Shown here: in pieces, positions 21,341-46,309 of the stretch
How positions within the stretch are numbered: position 1 is the stretch's first letter
Layout: every line of letters starts with the position of its first letter
Origin: Trachythela sp. YZ-2020
Taxonomy: Eukaryota > Cnidaria > Anthozoa > Malacalcyonacea > Clavulariidae
Assembly: GCA_016169945.1 (NCBI GenBank)
Contig: JADLSH010000191.1
Coordinates: forward strand, 1,391,501-1,455,500
Direction: 5' to 3'
DNA: 64,000 nucleotides
Notes under the pieces: generated by a model
What the model was told of the DNA's origin: nothing
The model's database searches: none
The model's input: the letters and a program-made list of their open reading frames with translations, nothing else
Made by a program: the position numbers and the translations under genes

Positions 21341-24300
21341 TTACGACGGCCTCGTGACCATGTTCTCGTCTTCTTCACATAACTTGCATACCCAACTCCC
21401 TAAAAAAATTGTAAACAGACATGAAATAGTCACATAAATCATAAACAATATAGCGTTAGTTGAGTTGCTCTACCTTCGGGTGGTGTGTCCATTGGAGGGT
21501 TTAAACAATACATGTGGTACCCTCTGTCACAATCGTCACAGAATAACAGTTGATCCTTGAAAGAGAAAGTGATATTCAAGCTTGAATCAACTTGTGATGA
21601 TATCTAAAACCTTGAACCGTGGGGTCCAGTGTAAGAAATTTATAAGCATACATACGTCATTATCTGAAGTCCCACAGAAAGTACAAGATTTACACTCAAT
21701 ACATTGCCAGCGATATTGTTTCACTTTAGCTGTGAGCTTTGCTGTAAACTGTAAGCAACTAGGGTGGCCTGTCAAAAAAACAAGTATGAAAGATGCATGA
21801 TTAAAAAATCTAAAATTGTCTTCTAACCTCGACTCTTCTTAACCTACTATATAATTAATTCCAATTGCATTTCATTTGTTTTTCCAGCGTGTTCCATCAT
21901 TGAAAGCCGGAGGGAGTTTTATTTTGCAAAACAATACCTCAACGTTTCGATTCAGAATCCAATCGGCAGTCATTTATGAAAGTGTTGAACAGACAAAGAG
22001 CATAAAGTAACTCACCACATCGTCCACAGTCTGCACAAGACAACAATTCCTCGGACATTAATGTCTTCTTATTTCTCGTCGCATCACCCAGACAAAAATC
22101 ACAGTAGTCATTTGGATTTGCAATGCCGGGTTGACTGTCGTTTGTTACTGCCACTGTAGTAGTCGTGACAGATGTTTGTGTGTTTGACTCAACCATCGGT
22201 GAGCCTGGAAATGCAGACGTCTGTGGGTGAACCTCCGTTGTTTCACTTGACGAGCCGTCTTGATCGTGATTGTAGTGTGTGTAATGATATTTCAGACCAG
22301 GACCGTTTTTGTATCGTTTACCACAAACTAGAAATCAAATCAGTGAAATGAAAACACTATCTTAATTTAAGGTTCTTTCGCCTCCTCTGCAGGCAAATTA
22401 TGCAGGTCAGCAAGAGATAAATTAGGAGACATGTGCTAAGGCAGCTATATAACCCCTACAATTGTGCTAGGTGTGCCCTTGCTCAAGAATTTGGTTAAAC
22501 CACGACAGATAGAGCAAATGAAGAGACTACATGCATTTTGCTATTTGAAAAGCATAGGTGTACTGCAATAAAAATGAGGGGAAGGCAGACACCTCTTTGT
22601 CAGAAGAAGATGAAAATTGCTTTGAGTAACAATTGCCTGACCTTAATTACCATTTCAACCAAATTTAGGCAGGGGGAGGGAAACCTTCCAGCCTCAAATG
22701 CCTGATGTTAATACGATGTTTAAAAACAGAACGTACTCTCACAGACATAAGGTTTTTGTCTTTCTTCATAAGTCATATTTGCCAAGTCTTCTTTTGTATA
22801 ATTCTTTATTTTGAGAGTGCTTGGGTCTACCTTCATCAACTAAAATAGATGAACGAGAAACACACACACAGAACAAATTTAGCAGTTTTCACTTGTCAAG
22901 GAAACACCTTTTTCCTCAGAAACTAGTTCCTGGTCAGATGGGGGTGTTCCGGCTCTCTCATGATGGTCATCCAAACAGGGGCGAGTGAAAGTGCAGGGCA
23001 GTGAAGGGGGAGTTCAGGTCAGGGAAAGAGAAATTTCAGGACACGGGGGACACCAAGTTCAGGGCAGGGGGAGAGAAATGTAGAAAATGATATTGTGTTG
23101 TAGTTGTGTTGAGGGTGATTTTGGTAGATTTTTTAACTATTGCAAGTGCATTTCCAGCATTTGTATGTGATTTTTGGATGAATTTCATTTGGAATATGCA
23201 ATGCATTTTTGCAAGGACACTTACTCCCACAGGCTGCTGTGAGGAAGATCAACAGGGAGACAACCTTTGACCTCATCCTCATACATGCCTAAAGCCAAAT
23301 CAATAGCCAAATCAATACTGTACCTTATAATTAGGAATGCCAGTTGCACTTAATCCCTTTCTAGATGATCGCCCAGGGTCTGAATCTTCCTCATTCTCCT
23401 CTTCACTGTCCTCAATAGCTTCAACTTCTGCTGACTCAGCAGTTTCTTCAATGTTGCTAATGCTAGCTTCCACACTAGGCATGGCTGGTTGACTTACAGT
23501 AGTATCACTAGTTGGGACAATTGTTGCTACAATATAAGTGAGTATATATTTGACATTGGGCCACTAATTTCCTGACGAAAGGCATTTACCCAAAATGTCA
23601 TTTACCCAAAATGTCATTTACCCAAATGGCATTTACCCAAAGTGTGTTTAATTTAATCTTTTTTTCAGGTAGTTCAGACACAAACCAAAGCAGCAAGTAT
23701 TAATTAATATGCCCTCTAGAATCCGACCATGAAATCTACCATATTCAATATTACGGATTTCACGGAACTGTGGCATTGCATCAAAAATTTGTATCACTAC
23801 CACACCCACAAACGTCTACGACCACCACACCTCATATGTTTGCATGTTTACACATCTAATCAAATCAACAATACACAGCCAATCAACTTTTTAATAGCAA
23901 TTGTTACTAAGGGGCTGTTTATATGGAGGCGAGCCAGCCCGGGTACCCGAGCTAGCTCGCTTTCCCGGAGACGAATTTCACCCATGTTTACAGGAGACTG
24001 ATCAGACCGGCTGGCTCGCCAAAACAAAGCACCCGGGCTGAATTAAATAATGTAAACAAATTTTCCAACAAACCTGAAATCATACTTTCGCAAAGACGTT
24101 TTACAGTTATAACTCACTGAAACGATCACAGAGACCTTTTAAGATCGAAATCTGTCGAGAAAATGTCTTTAACAACATTATATTTGTGTAAACACAGCAT
24201 TTATTCTCATCCTGGATAGGCGAGCCACCTTGGGTCATTGCATTTATATGGAAAATTGCAGCCCGCTTAAGCGAGATCTTTGGTCAGTCATGGCGGGATC

Positions 24301-25120
24301 TCGCTTAGGCGGGCCAGCTTGGTTCCCATGTAAACGCAAGATGAAATTTAACAGGAAATAATAGCCAACGTGGGAACTCGCCAAAACCGGGGCAGCTTGG
24401 GTACCCAGGCTAGCTCGCCCTATATAAACAGGCCCTAAGCACAGGATTGGCTGTTTAAAAATAGAATTGTAAACATGCAAAAATATGGTGTAGCGAGTGG
24501 TAGCGATATACGAATTTTTGATCCGTAATATTATTTTTCTATATTTTCCGATTCAACATGGCCGCCAAAAGTAACATATTTTAAATTCTAATTTTAAAAT
24601 TGTTACAATTGAAGAACACGAACATTATTAAAACCTGTTCAAAATCTTTCTATCAATTAACTATATCTAGCTGACTATACCCCAAAAAACCACCATACAC
24701 AAATAATGTTTATACCAACCTTGTAACGATTCTTCGGCCACCGGATCACTTTCTACTTCGACAGGTTGTTCGCGAGGCTTGCGCTTCCAGCGACGCCCAG
24801 GATAGCTATAGATTTGATACGGGTAAGCTGGGGTTCGCCTAGATAGCTTACTTTTCCACAGATGACAGTTAACTTGAGCTACGCCGGTTTGAGAATCGAG
24901 AAATGGACTCCTTTGTTTACGCTCAAAGCCGAGCCGCGCATTGTAAGCTGAAGTTTGCTCTAAGGCGTCTTTATATCGCGAACTAAAACCAAGAGAAATA
25001 TTTCAATTATTGAAACGCCTTTATAGCTTTAAGAACTGTATAAAAATTTGTGATTTTATGGGTTTTTTGTGAACATAAATGAACAATAACTTACCTACTT
25101 ACGCCAATTTTAGCCGCCAT
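21341..25120 (-). CDS. DPF: DPF/d4 family double-PHD chromatin protein (BAF45-type), 386 residues
   Basis: Exons (minus): 25095-25120, 24720-24982, 23324-23526, 22737-22839, 22016-22327, 21656-21768, 21474-21555, 21341-21399. Phases agree and give 386 residues, like human DPF2 (about 391). The N-terminal requiem domain has [31 protein letters not shown] and YSYPGRRW. A Glu/Ser-rich acidic linker follows (about 100-160). A Kruppel-type C2H2 finger ([20 protein letters not shown]) lies near 197-219. Tandem PHD fingers run from about 274 ([29 protein letters not shown]) to the C-terminus ([32 protein letters not shown]). In characterised members the tandem PHD reads acylated histone H3 and the protein is a BAF (SWI/SNF) subunit. 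NIF3L1 ends 250 bp upstream on the same strand. Confidence 0.96.
23911..24435. mobile_element. MITE with TAA target duplication (PIF/Harbinger-like)
   Basis: Termini are GGGGCTGTTTATATGGAGGC at the left and TATATAAACAGGCCC at the right, flanked by TAA on both sides. Sub-terminal arms rich in GGCGAGCC/GGCTCGCC repeat in inverted order. No ORF. It sits in the intron between the 23324-23526 and 24720-24982 exons of DPF and is far more GC-rich than its surroundings. Confidence 0.68.
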
Positions 25121-25184
25121 GTTTGCGCACGCGAAACTTGAATTTTGAATTTTGAAAACAAAGGCTATGACAAAGGGGAGATAC

Positions 25185-25255
25185 AGGGGCGGGGGGGGGG
25201 GGGATTGGCTGCGTACAGGGGCGGGGGGAGATTGGCTGCGTACAGGGGTGGGGGC
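25185..25255 (+). repeat. G-run repeat upstream of DPF
   Basis: Two to three copies of GATTGGCTGCGTACAGGGGC, with G runs of up to 14. It lies in the 250-bp gap between the DPF start and the NIF3L1 stop. The plus strand is G-quadruplex-prone. Whether it belongs to the DPF promoter is inference. Confidence 0.6.
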
Positions 25256-25369
25256 GACCTTTCCTTTACACGAAAAGCAGTTGAAACAATTCTCACGCAA
25301 ATATGAAGAACTCTGCTTTTCGTATATTTATCTTGTAACTCTACTGTAATTACTTACAGTAATTGTATA

Positions 25370-26758
25370 TTACACTATTTTTATGGGATCTACATCAAAG
25401 GTTGAATCATGAATGGTTACTTTCTGCTCAAGCATACTGTATAAAACACGGGAAAAGACATCCAAGAAGCCACGTTCAGTATTGCTATGTTCACCCAAAA
25501 CAACATGAATGCCGTTCGAGACTGCATCTAACACATCGTGATGTGACATCTCACCCGTCAAATACATGTCCGCTTTGATGCCTTTTAGAACACTCCCTCC
25601 CGACCCTGCACAAATGGCAACCATCTTGACAAGGTCATTTTGACACCCTGAGCTTGCCGGTGCAAAGCGAATTTTATCCAACTTCAAATGATCTTTAATT
25701 CGTTTGACAAGAGTCTCAACAGATATTGCTTCATCTAACGTACACAAACGGCCAACACCAGTGTCTTGCAAAGGCACCTGAAAAAAGAATAAAATTGTGA
25801 TAAAAATTACCGTCATTTGCAACTATGAGAGGTCACCTTAGAATTTCCAATATTACCTTAGCTAGACTAAAAACATCAGTACTCTTTAAAACCTCTGGAA
25901 ATTCACTGTTTAACACCTTCATAATATTCACCAAAGAACCAGCATTGCAATTAATATTCACATCCAAATCATGTCTATATCAAAGAAACAAAAACAATTG
26001 ATCATTTTGCATAGTGATGCATAATCATTGGGCAAGGTTGTATTGACTATAGTTTTGATTATGATGGCCATAGTCCTATATTGTAACTGGGCATGTGAGT
26101 TATATGAAAATATATGATCTATATATACTTACACATGTTCTCTAACATTGACATTGATGGTCTTTTCTGCTTGTTTTAATTTAGTCACTATCACATCAAC
26201 TGCACCCTGACTACGATCTTTGGAAATCACAAAGTTCACTTTGTGTGTGCCTAAATTTCCATCAACAAGTGTGTTCTGTAGTGGTCTTACTGTCCCTTTC
26301 CCTAAACCACTTGCCAGCCAGTCATTTACCCCACCTGTCACAGCATCAAACGTAGTATGTGGGGAATATATTGCTATTCTATTTTCAATGGCTTTCAACA
26401 CAACTCGCTCTTTCCAAGAGTTTCTGGTCAATGTTTTAAGAGGAGCAAATATTGGTGGATGATAGGACAAAATCATGTTTGTGTTTTTCTGAATAGCTTC
26501 ATCCATAACGGCTTCTGTAAGATCATTGGTTAAGAGGATTGACCTAACTAAATGATTTGTGGTTGACGGCTCAACAAGAAGGCCGACATTATCCCAGCTT
26601 TCAGCCAATGGTAGTGGAGCGTAGTCCTCAAGACGTCGGACTATCTCATTTAGCTCCATTCCTTCGACCAATGACTGACAAGTCCTGTTGATGTTCCTCA
26701 AATATTTTCGGCAGCTATTTGTCAGAATGGTCTGTTTCCAAATTGCCCTTAGGATCAT
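25370..26758 (-). CDS. NIF3L1: NIF3-like protein 1 (DUF34/NIF3 family), 383 residues
   Basis: Exons (minus) are 26133-26758, 25857-25974 and 25370-25777; phases agree and give 383 residues (human 377). Family signatures are LAESWDNVGLLVEPS near 50, ILSYHPPIF near 110, IYSPHTTFDAVTGGVNDWLA near 145, ADMYLTGEMSHHDVL and VVLGEHSNTERGF near the end. The histidines of HPP, the PHT motif and GEHSNTE fit the dinuclear metal site of NIF3 proteins. The first 35 residues, with Arg/Lys and no acid until ELNE, could be a mitochondrial presequence; an internal Met at ELNEIV could start a shorter form. The biochemical role of the family is not settled. It diverges from GNPNAT1. Confidence 0.96.
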
Positions 26759-27502
26759 CTATTTTAAATCTGAAGAAGTTATAATAGGAACTTCAATAAA
26801 GCAACTTTATTTATACTGGGTATTCTATCAGTTCTAAACCGTTCTCCCTAGAGGTCCGATAACAACCTTCCCTTATTGGTCCAGTGTTATTATAGCATGA
26901 ACACAAGACTATTTCGTAGATTCATACTGGAAGCATGAATAAGAATAAAAATAATAGTCATGAATAAGACTCCTCTCACATATGACCGAGGTAAAATTAT
27001 GACTACTGCACATTGCAGGAATGGAACACTGGTAGCAGGGGTTAGTGGGGGGGAAATTTCTGGTCTCTGCAGACAACCGCCCACTCCTGCCTACACGTTC
27101 AGCAACCCCAGCCTTGTACCCATGTGCTTTGGCTTGCTACACGGTTATGTGAAGAGCGTGCGGGACAACTGCAGAAGTAGACAACTAAAGGTATGTGAAA
27201 TTTAATATGGCCTATAGGCTTCATACTTACTCTACATACTTACCTGTATTATATAAATTACTGATGATTAAAAAATATAACTTTCAAATGTGAGAATGTA
27301 ACATATTACTTAGCTCGCCCCAGACTTCTGTGCTTCTATCATGGCGCGGACAACCTCTAACTGCTGACTCAGCAATCTACACTTACACGATGTGGCACTT
27401 TCACATATCTCAAAATACTCGAATGTTTTCGGGTGTTTACGTTTCATATCTGTTTACAAATATTTATAGTGACAAGTGTGAAAGTGAAAACAGGAAAATA
27501 CT
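26759..27502. promoter_or_regulatory. Divergent intergenic region NIF3L1 / GNPNAT1
   Basis: This 744-bp interval lies between oppositely oriented start codons, so it should hold both promoters. Its first 150 bases contain a fragment of the SINE family (TATACTGGGTATTCTATC), showing insertion right behind the NIF3L1 start. No TATA box or defined motif can be assigned with confidence. Confidence 0.45.
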
Positions 27503-29428
27503 ATGGCAGAAGTAAGAGTGATCTTTAAATATATATTGTATTTATATATATCACAAGGTATACAGTAGCTATGTACAATTTTCTGTGTTGTTTATAAGTC
27601 AAAATCGCATGAAAATCTCGCGTTTCTATTATAAAAGTGCAAGTGCCACGTCGATCATACAATGCACAGATTCCGTACACTACATATACAGCAATTTTTG
27701 TCGTAATATTCTGTTTTATCTTTCGTTATATTCTCTTACTTTCTTTCTAAACGAAGCTAACTTTATTACTTTATACTGGGTACTGAGTTCTATCAGTTCT
27801 AACCTGTTCTCGTTAGGGTCACCCCCTATTTGTCCAGTGTTTTATACTAGTATTTGGTAGAGTCAAACTGGAAGCATTCTTGTCGCATGAATCTGAGGCG
27901 AAATCATAATCATTAAATCATATCAACCACTTTCCCACCACACTATGTATTTAACGACAAATTTCTATGGTTTGTTTTAAATTCCTAGAACCACGTTTCA
28001 TCAGATGGATGCAGTGAACAGTTTCTTTTCGATGAGAAACTTCTAAAGTCTATAAATTTTGATGAAAGTCAGAGGAGACTGGATATATCGGTCTCACCTT
28101 CAAATCTCGGGGAAAACTTTGTAATGAGGCCGTTGTCTCTTGGTGATTATGAAAAAGGTACATAGGGGTCCATCGACAAACAGGTTTTGTCCCACAGTTG
28201 CAGGCTTGTTATGTGACATCTTCCCCATTGCATACCAGTCAATGTTGTTTTCTAAGAAAGTCAGCAAGCATACTTTTGCTGGGCCATTTTAACCTTGAAA
28301 ATTTGTAACCCCCCCTGCCAGATAAGCCTGGATTGTCTTTGTCTTAACATTACTCTTGATCTTTAGGTTACATTGACCTCCTTGCTCACCTCACAAAAGT
28401 TGGTGATATTACAGAAGAAAAATATCAGAGTAAGATATCTTATTACCCACAGTTTGAAAAATCTAAATTTTCCATTAAGTGTTAAAACATACTTATGAGC
28501 ATATGATATATTTAGGAAGATTTAGAGAGATGAAAGAATGCTCAAATACATACTACATTGCTGTGATAGAAAACACAGACACAAGAAAAATTGTCGCAGC
28601 TGCATCGTTAGTTCTAGAACAGAAATTTATTCATGAAATTGCCATGGTAAGAAACTTGAATTGACAAAAAATACAAACTTTTATCAAGTCCCCAGCTGTC
28701 CTCATGTGCACAGACCTAACTCAAACACAATTTGAATAAATACTTACCAAGTTTGCGTTAGAAGTGTGAACAGGGTACTGAATTCGGCATAGTGTTTTTA
28801 CAACATTTATATGTATTTTTTAAAACAGAGAGGTCGGATAGAAGAAGTTGTAGTTCACACTGAATACAGAGGGAAACATTTTGGCAAAGTGTAAGTACAG
28901 AGGGACATTTAATTAATTAACACACTCTGTCCAACAGATACACAGTGATGTTAAAAAAGCACACTGTTTTCAGTGGCAGACACCAAGGGGCTGAAGGGGG
29001 ACAACCACCCACCCCCCCCACCCCCACCCCAAAAAGATTTTAAGAACTGAGATTTGCAGTGACAAAAGGGTGGTTAAATTTCGGCAACCAAAGTTTGCAC
29101 CCCCAATATTTTGCAAAGTGTCTGCCACTGACTTCCATCCAGTTGCCACCTGTAATTTGATCTAACAATCGACATTTGAAATGTCCATTAATTAGAGGTT
29201 TGATTGTAATAAAATCTTGACACATACATTATTATAACCTTCACTATCCTATACATAACTTTACATGTTTTCTGTTTTAGGCTTGTGGAATCCTTGACAT
29301 TACTAGCAGGAAAACTTGGCTGTTACAAGATCAGTTTGGATTGCAAAGAACCACTGATTCCATATTATAACAAATTTGGTTATAAAAAAGAGGACGTTCA
29401 TTATTTAGTAAACAGATTATATCATTAA
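27503..29428 (+). CDS. GNPNAT1: Glucosamine-6-phosphate N-acetyltransferase, 193 residues
   Basis: Exons: 27503-27511 (only MAE), 27989-28157, 28367-28429, 28516-28646, 28829-28890, 29281-29428. The tiny first exon fits because ATGGCAGAA/GTAAGA is in phase with the acceptor at 27989; it gives 193 residues (human 184). The GNAT fold shows MRPLSLGDYEKGYIDLLAHL, a central VAAASLVLEQKFIHE strand, the acetyl-CoA loop EYRGKHFGKVLVESL and the end CYKISLDCKEPLIPYYNKFG. The enzyme acetylates GlcN-6-P with acetyl-CoA in the cytosolic route to UDP-GlcNAc, feeding chitin and glycan synthesis. It is the only clear plus-strand housekeeping gene here and converges on the SAMD15-like gene. Confidence 0.96.
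28971..29130. mobile_element. Small inverted-repeat element (CAGTGGCAGACAC termini)
   Basis: Ends CAGTGGCAGACAC and GTGTCTGCCACTG are exact reverse complements; the 160-bp interior is C-rich. A half copy is near 3996. No clear target duplication was found. It lies in the last intron of GNPNAT1. Confidence 0.65.
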
Positions 29429-29481
29429 TATCCCTATTATTTAGGCATTCAATGAATTTGTGTAAAATATACAGTGGGTCA

Positions 29482-29613
29482 TTCCAGAAAACATCCACAC
29501 CTCCCCCACAGAGGAAATGGGAAACTAACTCCCCTCCTCCCTTCGGATGTCCTACTACATTTACTATTATCAGACGTACATTTCCTCCTTGGAGGGGGGT
29601 ATCTTTTCTGGAA
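29482..29613. mobile_element. Possible short MITE (TTCCAGAAAA termini)
   Basis: Left TTCCAGAAAACATCC and right GGTATCTTTTCTGGAA form imperfect inverted ends around a C-rich core, in the 388-bp gap between the convergent GNPNAT1 and SAMD15-like genes. Support rests on the termini only. Confidence 0.4.
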
Positions 29614-29815
29614 CAACTCAAAATTTAATTAATGAAAGACGTAACTTATTAAAGTGTAAAATTTTAATCAAAAATTAAGTTTGATCTGAAAATAAAACTT
29701 TTTTATTAAATTTTTTTAACTTTTGAAATATGGCTCAGATTGGCAAGTCTTTTGGGTTATCATTCTATAGCTCTGCTGAGTAAAGCATTGTTTTCCTCTA
29801 CTACTAAATAACCAC

Positions 29816-30548
29816 TCAAGCCTTTGCAGCAACTTTGGGTCTGTTTTTCGAATCAGTCTTTTGCATTTCAGGATAAACAACTCTCTTTGCTGGAGTATGT
29901 ACTTCCATGTTATCCAAAAATCGGTGAAACTCTTTGTACGTCTCTGCATCTCGCTCGCAGCCAGTAAGAGCTCGTTTCTCCAGAAACAGGCCAAGTCTTT
30001 CCCGATGTTGAAGTGTAATGCTTCTAGTCCAGTCTGGTTCTTCAAGACCTGTCACTTCCCTGACTTTTTTGGTGATAAACTGTGAATAATGATGCATTAG
30101 TTGATTGAATTTAGTATCACAATTTTGACTTGCAGAATCGGTATAAAAATACGGGGGGGGGATCGGAAATTAAGAAACTAAACGTGTCTTTTTAATAATA
30201 TATTACAAGAATAGTTTACCAAACATACCTTTATATGTTCAAAATCAGCGATTCCAACTCGAGGTAAAGATGAAGCATGTATAGTTATCAATTTTCGTCC
30301 ATTTATCAGATTATCCGAGAAACATCGCTGTTCAGAAAACAATAACAAACTTAACATGAACTTTTGAACTCTTGATGCCAAACAAAACACACAAAACCTA
30401 CCTTGTATTGTGGAAAACCTAAATATTCTATCCATTCGGCTACATCTTCGGGAGTCCACTCCAAACATTCAGGAATTCCTTCGTGATCAAACGAGGGAGA
30501 AAATCTATTCTCTAAATTGCTCTCGTTGTTTTCATTTTCGGCCGCCAT
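29816..30548 (-). CDS. SAMD15: SAM-domain protein, SAMD15-like, 169 residues
   Basis: Exons (minus) are 30402-30548, 30229-30327 and 29816-30079, all phase 0. The ATG at 30546-30548 opens MAAENENNESN. The SAM domain covers about residues 28-102: CLEWTPEDVAEWIEYLGFPQ, then FSDNLINGRKLITIHASSL, PRVGIADFEHIK and KVREVTGLEEPDW. The segment after it, RSITLQHRERLGLFLEKRAL, matches the extension seen in SAMD15-type proteins, which is why I prefer that name. The C-terminus is short and basic. Human SAMD15 is much longer, so this may be the ancestral compact form or a related SAM protein. Function is poorly known in the family. PAF1 ends 380 bp upstream on the same strand. Confidence 0.8.
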
Positions 30549-30926
30549 TACACGTTTCCTTGGCAACCAAAGCTTGCTAGATCCCAGTCTCTTTCATGAC
30601 ATCCCACGTCAGAAGAGCCTCTGGGAAATCACCTCTCTTTTGCGCGCGGATCGGAAACTCGAGATTTTTTCGGATTAAGAAAGTTCATCTAATTAGAAAG
30701 ACTTTGTTTGTACATATTCTACAACTTGTTCGAAATCATGCGAACTACAAGAAGTATTCCATGCGAAACTTTTTGGACCTCAGATTAGACCTACGCATAT
30801 CTACTTTCTGGGTCCACTAGGTACTAATTTACATCGCTTGTATGCCCAGATTTCATATATATTACATAATTATATACTGTACTTCAATTTTACTTGCACA
30901 GTAAGTGTCTGTCTGTGGATTCACAC

Positions 30927-43094
<12,168 letters not shown>

Positions 43095-43638
43095 ATTTAT
43101 TACTTATTTTTTGGTTTAAAATTTTCACTCTTTACATGACGCCATATTGTTTTATTTTCATTTCTTCCACTAGTTTCAGGCCTCTGCTGCTGAAATTTGC
43201 GCGGTCAAATTACTAAGGCTTTCGCTTTGCTCCCGAAGCCAGAGCTCTTAGCGCGAGGGCTTCAATTTCTGTACAACCATGTCAACACACACTAGCAATC
43301 TAATAGTCTAGTTTGAAACATTAGCTACATTCAAAATTTATTCATGTCGTATTTGACGTTTATTCACTTTCAATTCATTGTAATACATCTGTTACAAATT
43401 TACAGTAACACTTATGAGAATGTCCAGGTTAGAAATGACCAATCATCATTGATCCAATGATCCTTGAATATGTGACGTTGTGAAACGCAACGTGTTCCAA
43501 ACTGAACTGAAACACAATGGAGAATGCGTCTTCAATGTTCGCCGCTATTTGAAATCAAACCCTGATCCAGTGAGCTCTATATTGTTTAAATCGAGCTCAC
43601 TACTGTCCTGCTCACAGCTCTTCTGGATTTTTCATACT

Positions 43639-45956
43639 TCATGTGAACAACGCTGAAAATGCTTCTTGCACAGCTCTCTCACAAGCCATTTCCTCGCCAT
43701 ATCCCCCAGCACGTTCTAACACCTGAGCAGCGCGGATGTTGGACAAATACCTGAAAAAATATGAAAAGATAATAAAAGGATAATAGATCAATACAATCAA
43801 GGTGCTTGTGGGTTTTAGTGAGCGTTACGGGACAGCAGATGTGTGCAAGATTAACTTCAGAAGACAGAAGTGTTCTTACTTCACAGGAGCAAGTAAATTA
43901 ACTAAACTACATCTCTTTACCCTTTACTCCTCAAGACAGAAGCTACAGGAGGCTCAGGTCCAAAGTTCTCAAATTCCAACGGTTCATAAACATAACATGG
44001 CGCTGTTTCTTTGATAACCAGAGGAACATGCTCCTCTTTGTTCTAAAAGATACAGAAATTTTGTAAATATAACTTCAAGGCCAAGTGTTCTACATATATT
44101 TTGTTTTTGCACGATGAAATTTAATGACCAACCAGTTTAAACACGTGTGACTCCCCAGCTTTGAAAAGCAACGACGCTTTCTTGACTTGCTTATGACTCG
44201 CGACGATTTCATCCACGGATTTTGAAGAGCTTGTCTAAAACGCAACCAGATACATTTAAACCTAAATTAAACTAACTATACCTATACTGTATAGCTCTAT
44301 CAGTTCTAAACTGTTCTTCCTAGAGGTCAAGTAAGAGCCAACGCTTATTGGTCCAGTGTTATTTCTGAGACGAACCAAACCAGAAATCAAACCTGGTGAC
44401 AAACGCGAAACCAACACAAGGTCTAGTTTCCTACCAAATCGTCAAGCAACGCTTCTTTTTCCTTTTTCTTAGATTGTTCTTCTTCTTTCAAAGCATTCGC
44501 AAGTTGTGTTCGTCGCTCCTCGTTTTCTCTGCCTTCCGCTTCAATTTGAGATTTCACAAACTCATCATCACGACTCTGTGAAAAACAATTGCAGGAACTT
44601 GTCGTGATCTTCCAGTGCTAGTGACAACGCACACATATCATAAATAGTACAAATATTCTGCAAGCAAAACATCTTACATTCTTCACTGCGTTCTTTTTTA
44701 TTAAGTTTTCATTTTCTTTCTTATACTGTTCAATTGTTCTGTTTGTTTCTTCAAATTCAATGTTGTTTGCAAGGTTCCAAACTAGAAAAAACGGAGCTCA
44801 TTTGTAGAACTCTTTTGGCTCACAATGCTTGTGTATGAACATGTTTTAACGAAATAGAGAAGTGATATTAATGCTTCACTGCACCTATAGTCTCAAGCTC
44901 CTCAAGGTAATCATTGTAAGCTCGCAATGGATCTGGTTCATTGGAGAAGTCTTCTTCTCTTTTGTTGTAACTGAAAAAACATGGGTTTCAGTAAGTGTCA
45001 CAGGGCAGCAGATGGTGGTCAACTTCAGAAATATTGAGTAAGAAAACTAGTTACAAGACTGAAGAAAACAACTTAAGAATAGACATACTTTGTTGGCCTG
45101 TATGTAATATATACAAACCGCACAAGAGGTCTTTATCAGATTTAAAACAAACACGCCGGCGGCCGTTGTTTTAGATCTGATAAAGGAAAGCTATGGGTTT
45201 GTATATATGACTTCTAAAAAATGACTGTTTTGTACGTTCACTGGCGTTTTTGAAGATTTGATTGATGTATCTACGCTGTAAAAATTGAAGGAGAAAATTT
45301 GAGCAAGTCTATATCAAATATATAGATCCGCTACGGGTCATGAGTTTCCTTTGTATTTTGCCTATGAATAATTAATGAATTTTAGAAGTATATATACATT
45401 TTTGTTTGATTTTCACCTTGCCTGTCTTCCAATCTACTTGTTTGCAGTTTGTCAATTTGTTTTGCTTGGATGCTTAAACAAGTACATTATAAATATTTAT
45501 TTCTATATATATACATTTTAATAATTCTTTTTCTTATGTCAACTTCTTTTTCCACTATCAAATCTTCAAACTGTTGGATCCTAAAATCACTTCTTCTCAG
45601 TGGCGTCCCACACTCAGGACATGCAGCTGACGGTCGAGTGAACAGAACATCAACACAATTAAGGCATCTATGAAAAATATTGAAATATATTTACTTGGGT
45701 TAAGCTATCGAAACTTGTTTGTCTGACTGGCATAATGTACTTTGCAGAAAGGTGTACATTTTGTACAAAACATTTTGAAAGTGCCAGGGGGCCATGCCAA
45801 GCCTGCCTGGTGAGCTGGCAGAATACTGAGAATAGAAAATTGTAGATTATTGTACAAAACTTACAATTTATGTCCACAAACATTCACATAGAGTCTAAGT
45901 TTAGGATTTCTATATTTACTAGTCTTGCATTTTGGACACTGCTGATCAAGGTCCAT
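43639..45956 (-). CDS. MNAT1: CDK-activating kinase assembly factor MAT1 (TFIIH subunit), 303 residues
   Basis: Exons (minus): 45865-45956, 45515-45667, 44885-44970, 44678-44781, 44435-44575, 44133-44234, 43921-44042, 43639-43750. Phases agree; 303 residues (human 309). The N-terminal RING has [31 protein letters not shown] and [20 protein letters not shown]. Then come the conserved [10 protein letters not shown] and YNKREEDF. The middle is a long charged coiled coil (about 110-205). The C-terminus, [20 protein letters not shown] then EAFSALFT, is the CDK7-cyclin H binding region. The protein stabilises CDK7-cyclin H and anchors it to TFIIH. The donor at 43915-43920 rather than 43922-43927 was chosen because only it keeps the last exon in frame. 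PAF1 starts 545 bp downstream. Confidence 0.96.
45108..45207. repeat. Hairpin-forming inverted repeat in MNAT1 intron
   Basis: The arm TATATACAAACCGCACAAGA/TTTATCAGATTTAAAACAA is answered by TTGTTTTAGATCTGATAAA and GGGTTTGTATATA. Imperfect arms of about 40 bp around a GC-rich loop (GCCGGCGGCC). Confidence 0.7.
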
Positions 45957-46309
45957 GATCGTTTATCAAGCAGCATTTAAAATGTTTTCAACTTTCATTT
46001 TTCAACTCCTGAACACCGCCATGTTGTTTTTGAAATTCTTCTTCAGAAGTATTTCATGCTAATACTTCGTGTAAGAAAGAATGATATGTCATAAAATACC
46101 GTCGTTTGCATCTAAGCATGAACAGTCGCAAATATAAAAACATTGTCTGTTTTTAAAATATATTGTTTTTCAAGATACTATAAATATCTTAAAGGTCAAT
46201 ACATATATCTTTGTACATGTATAGAATAACATGAATATATATTTTTTATGAATATATTATATCTTTGTTTGATTTATATATCAGTGACTATTAAGAATTG
46301 TATTTCTTT

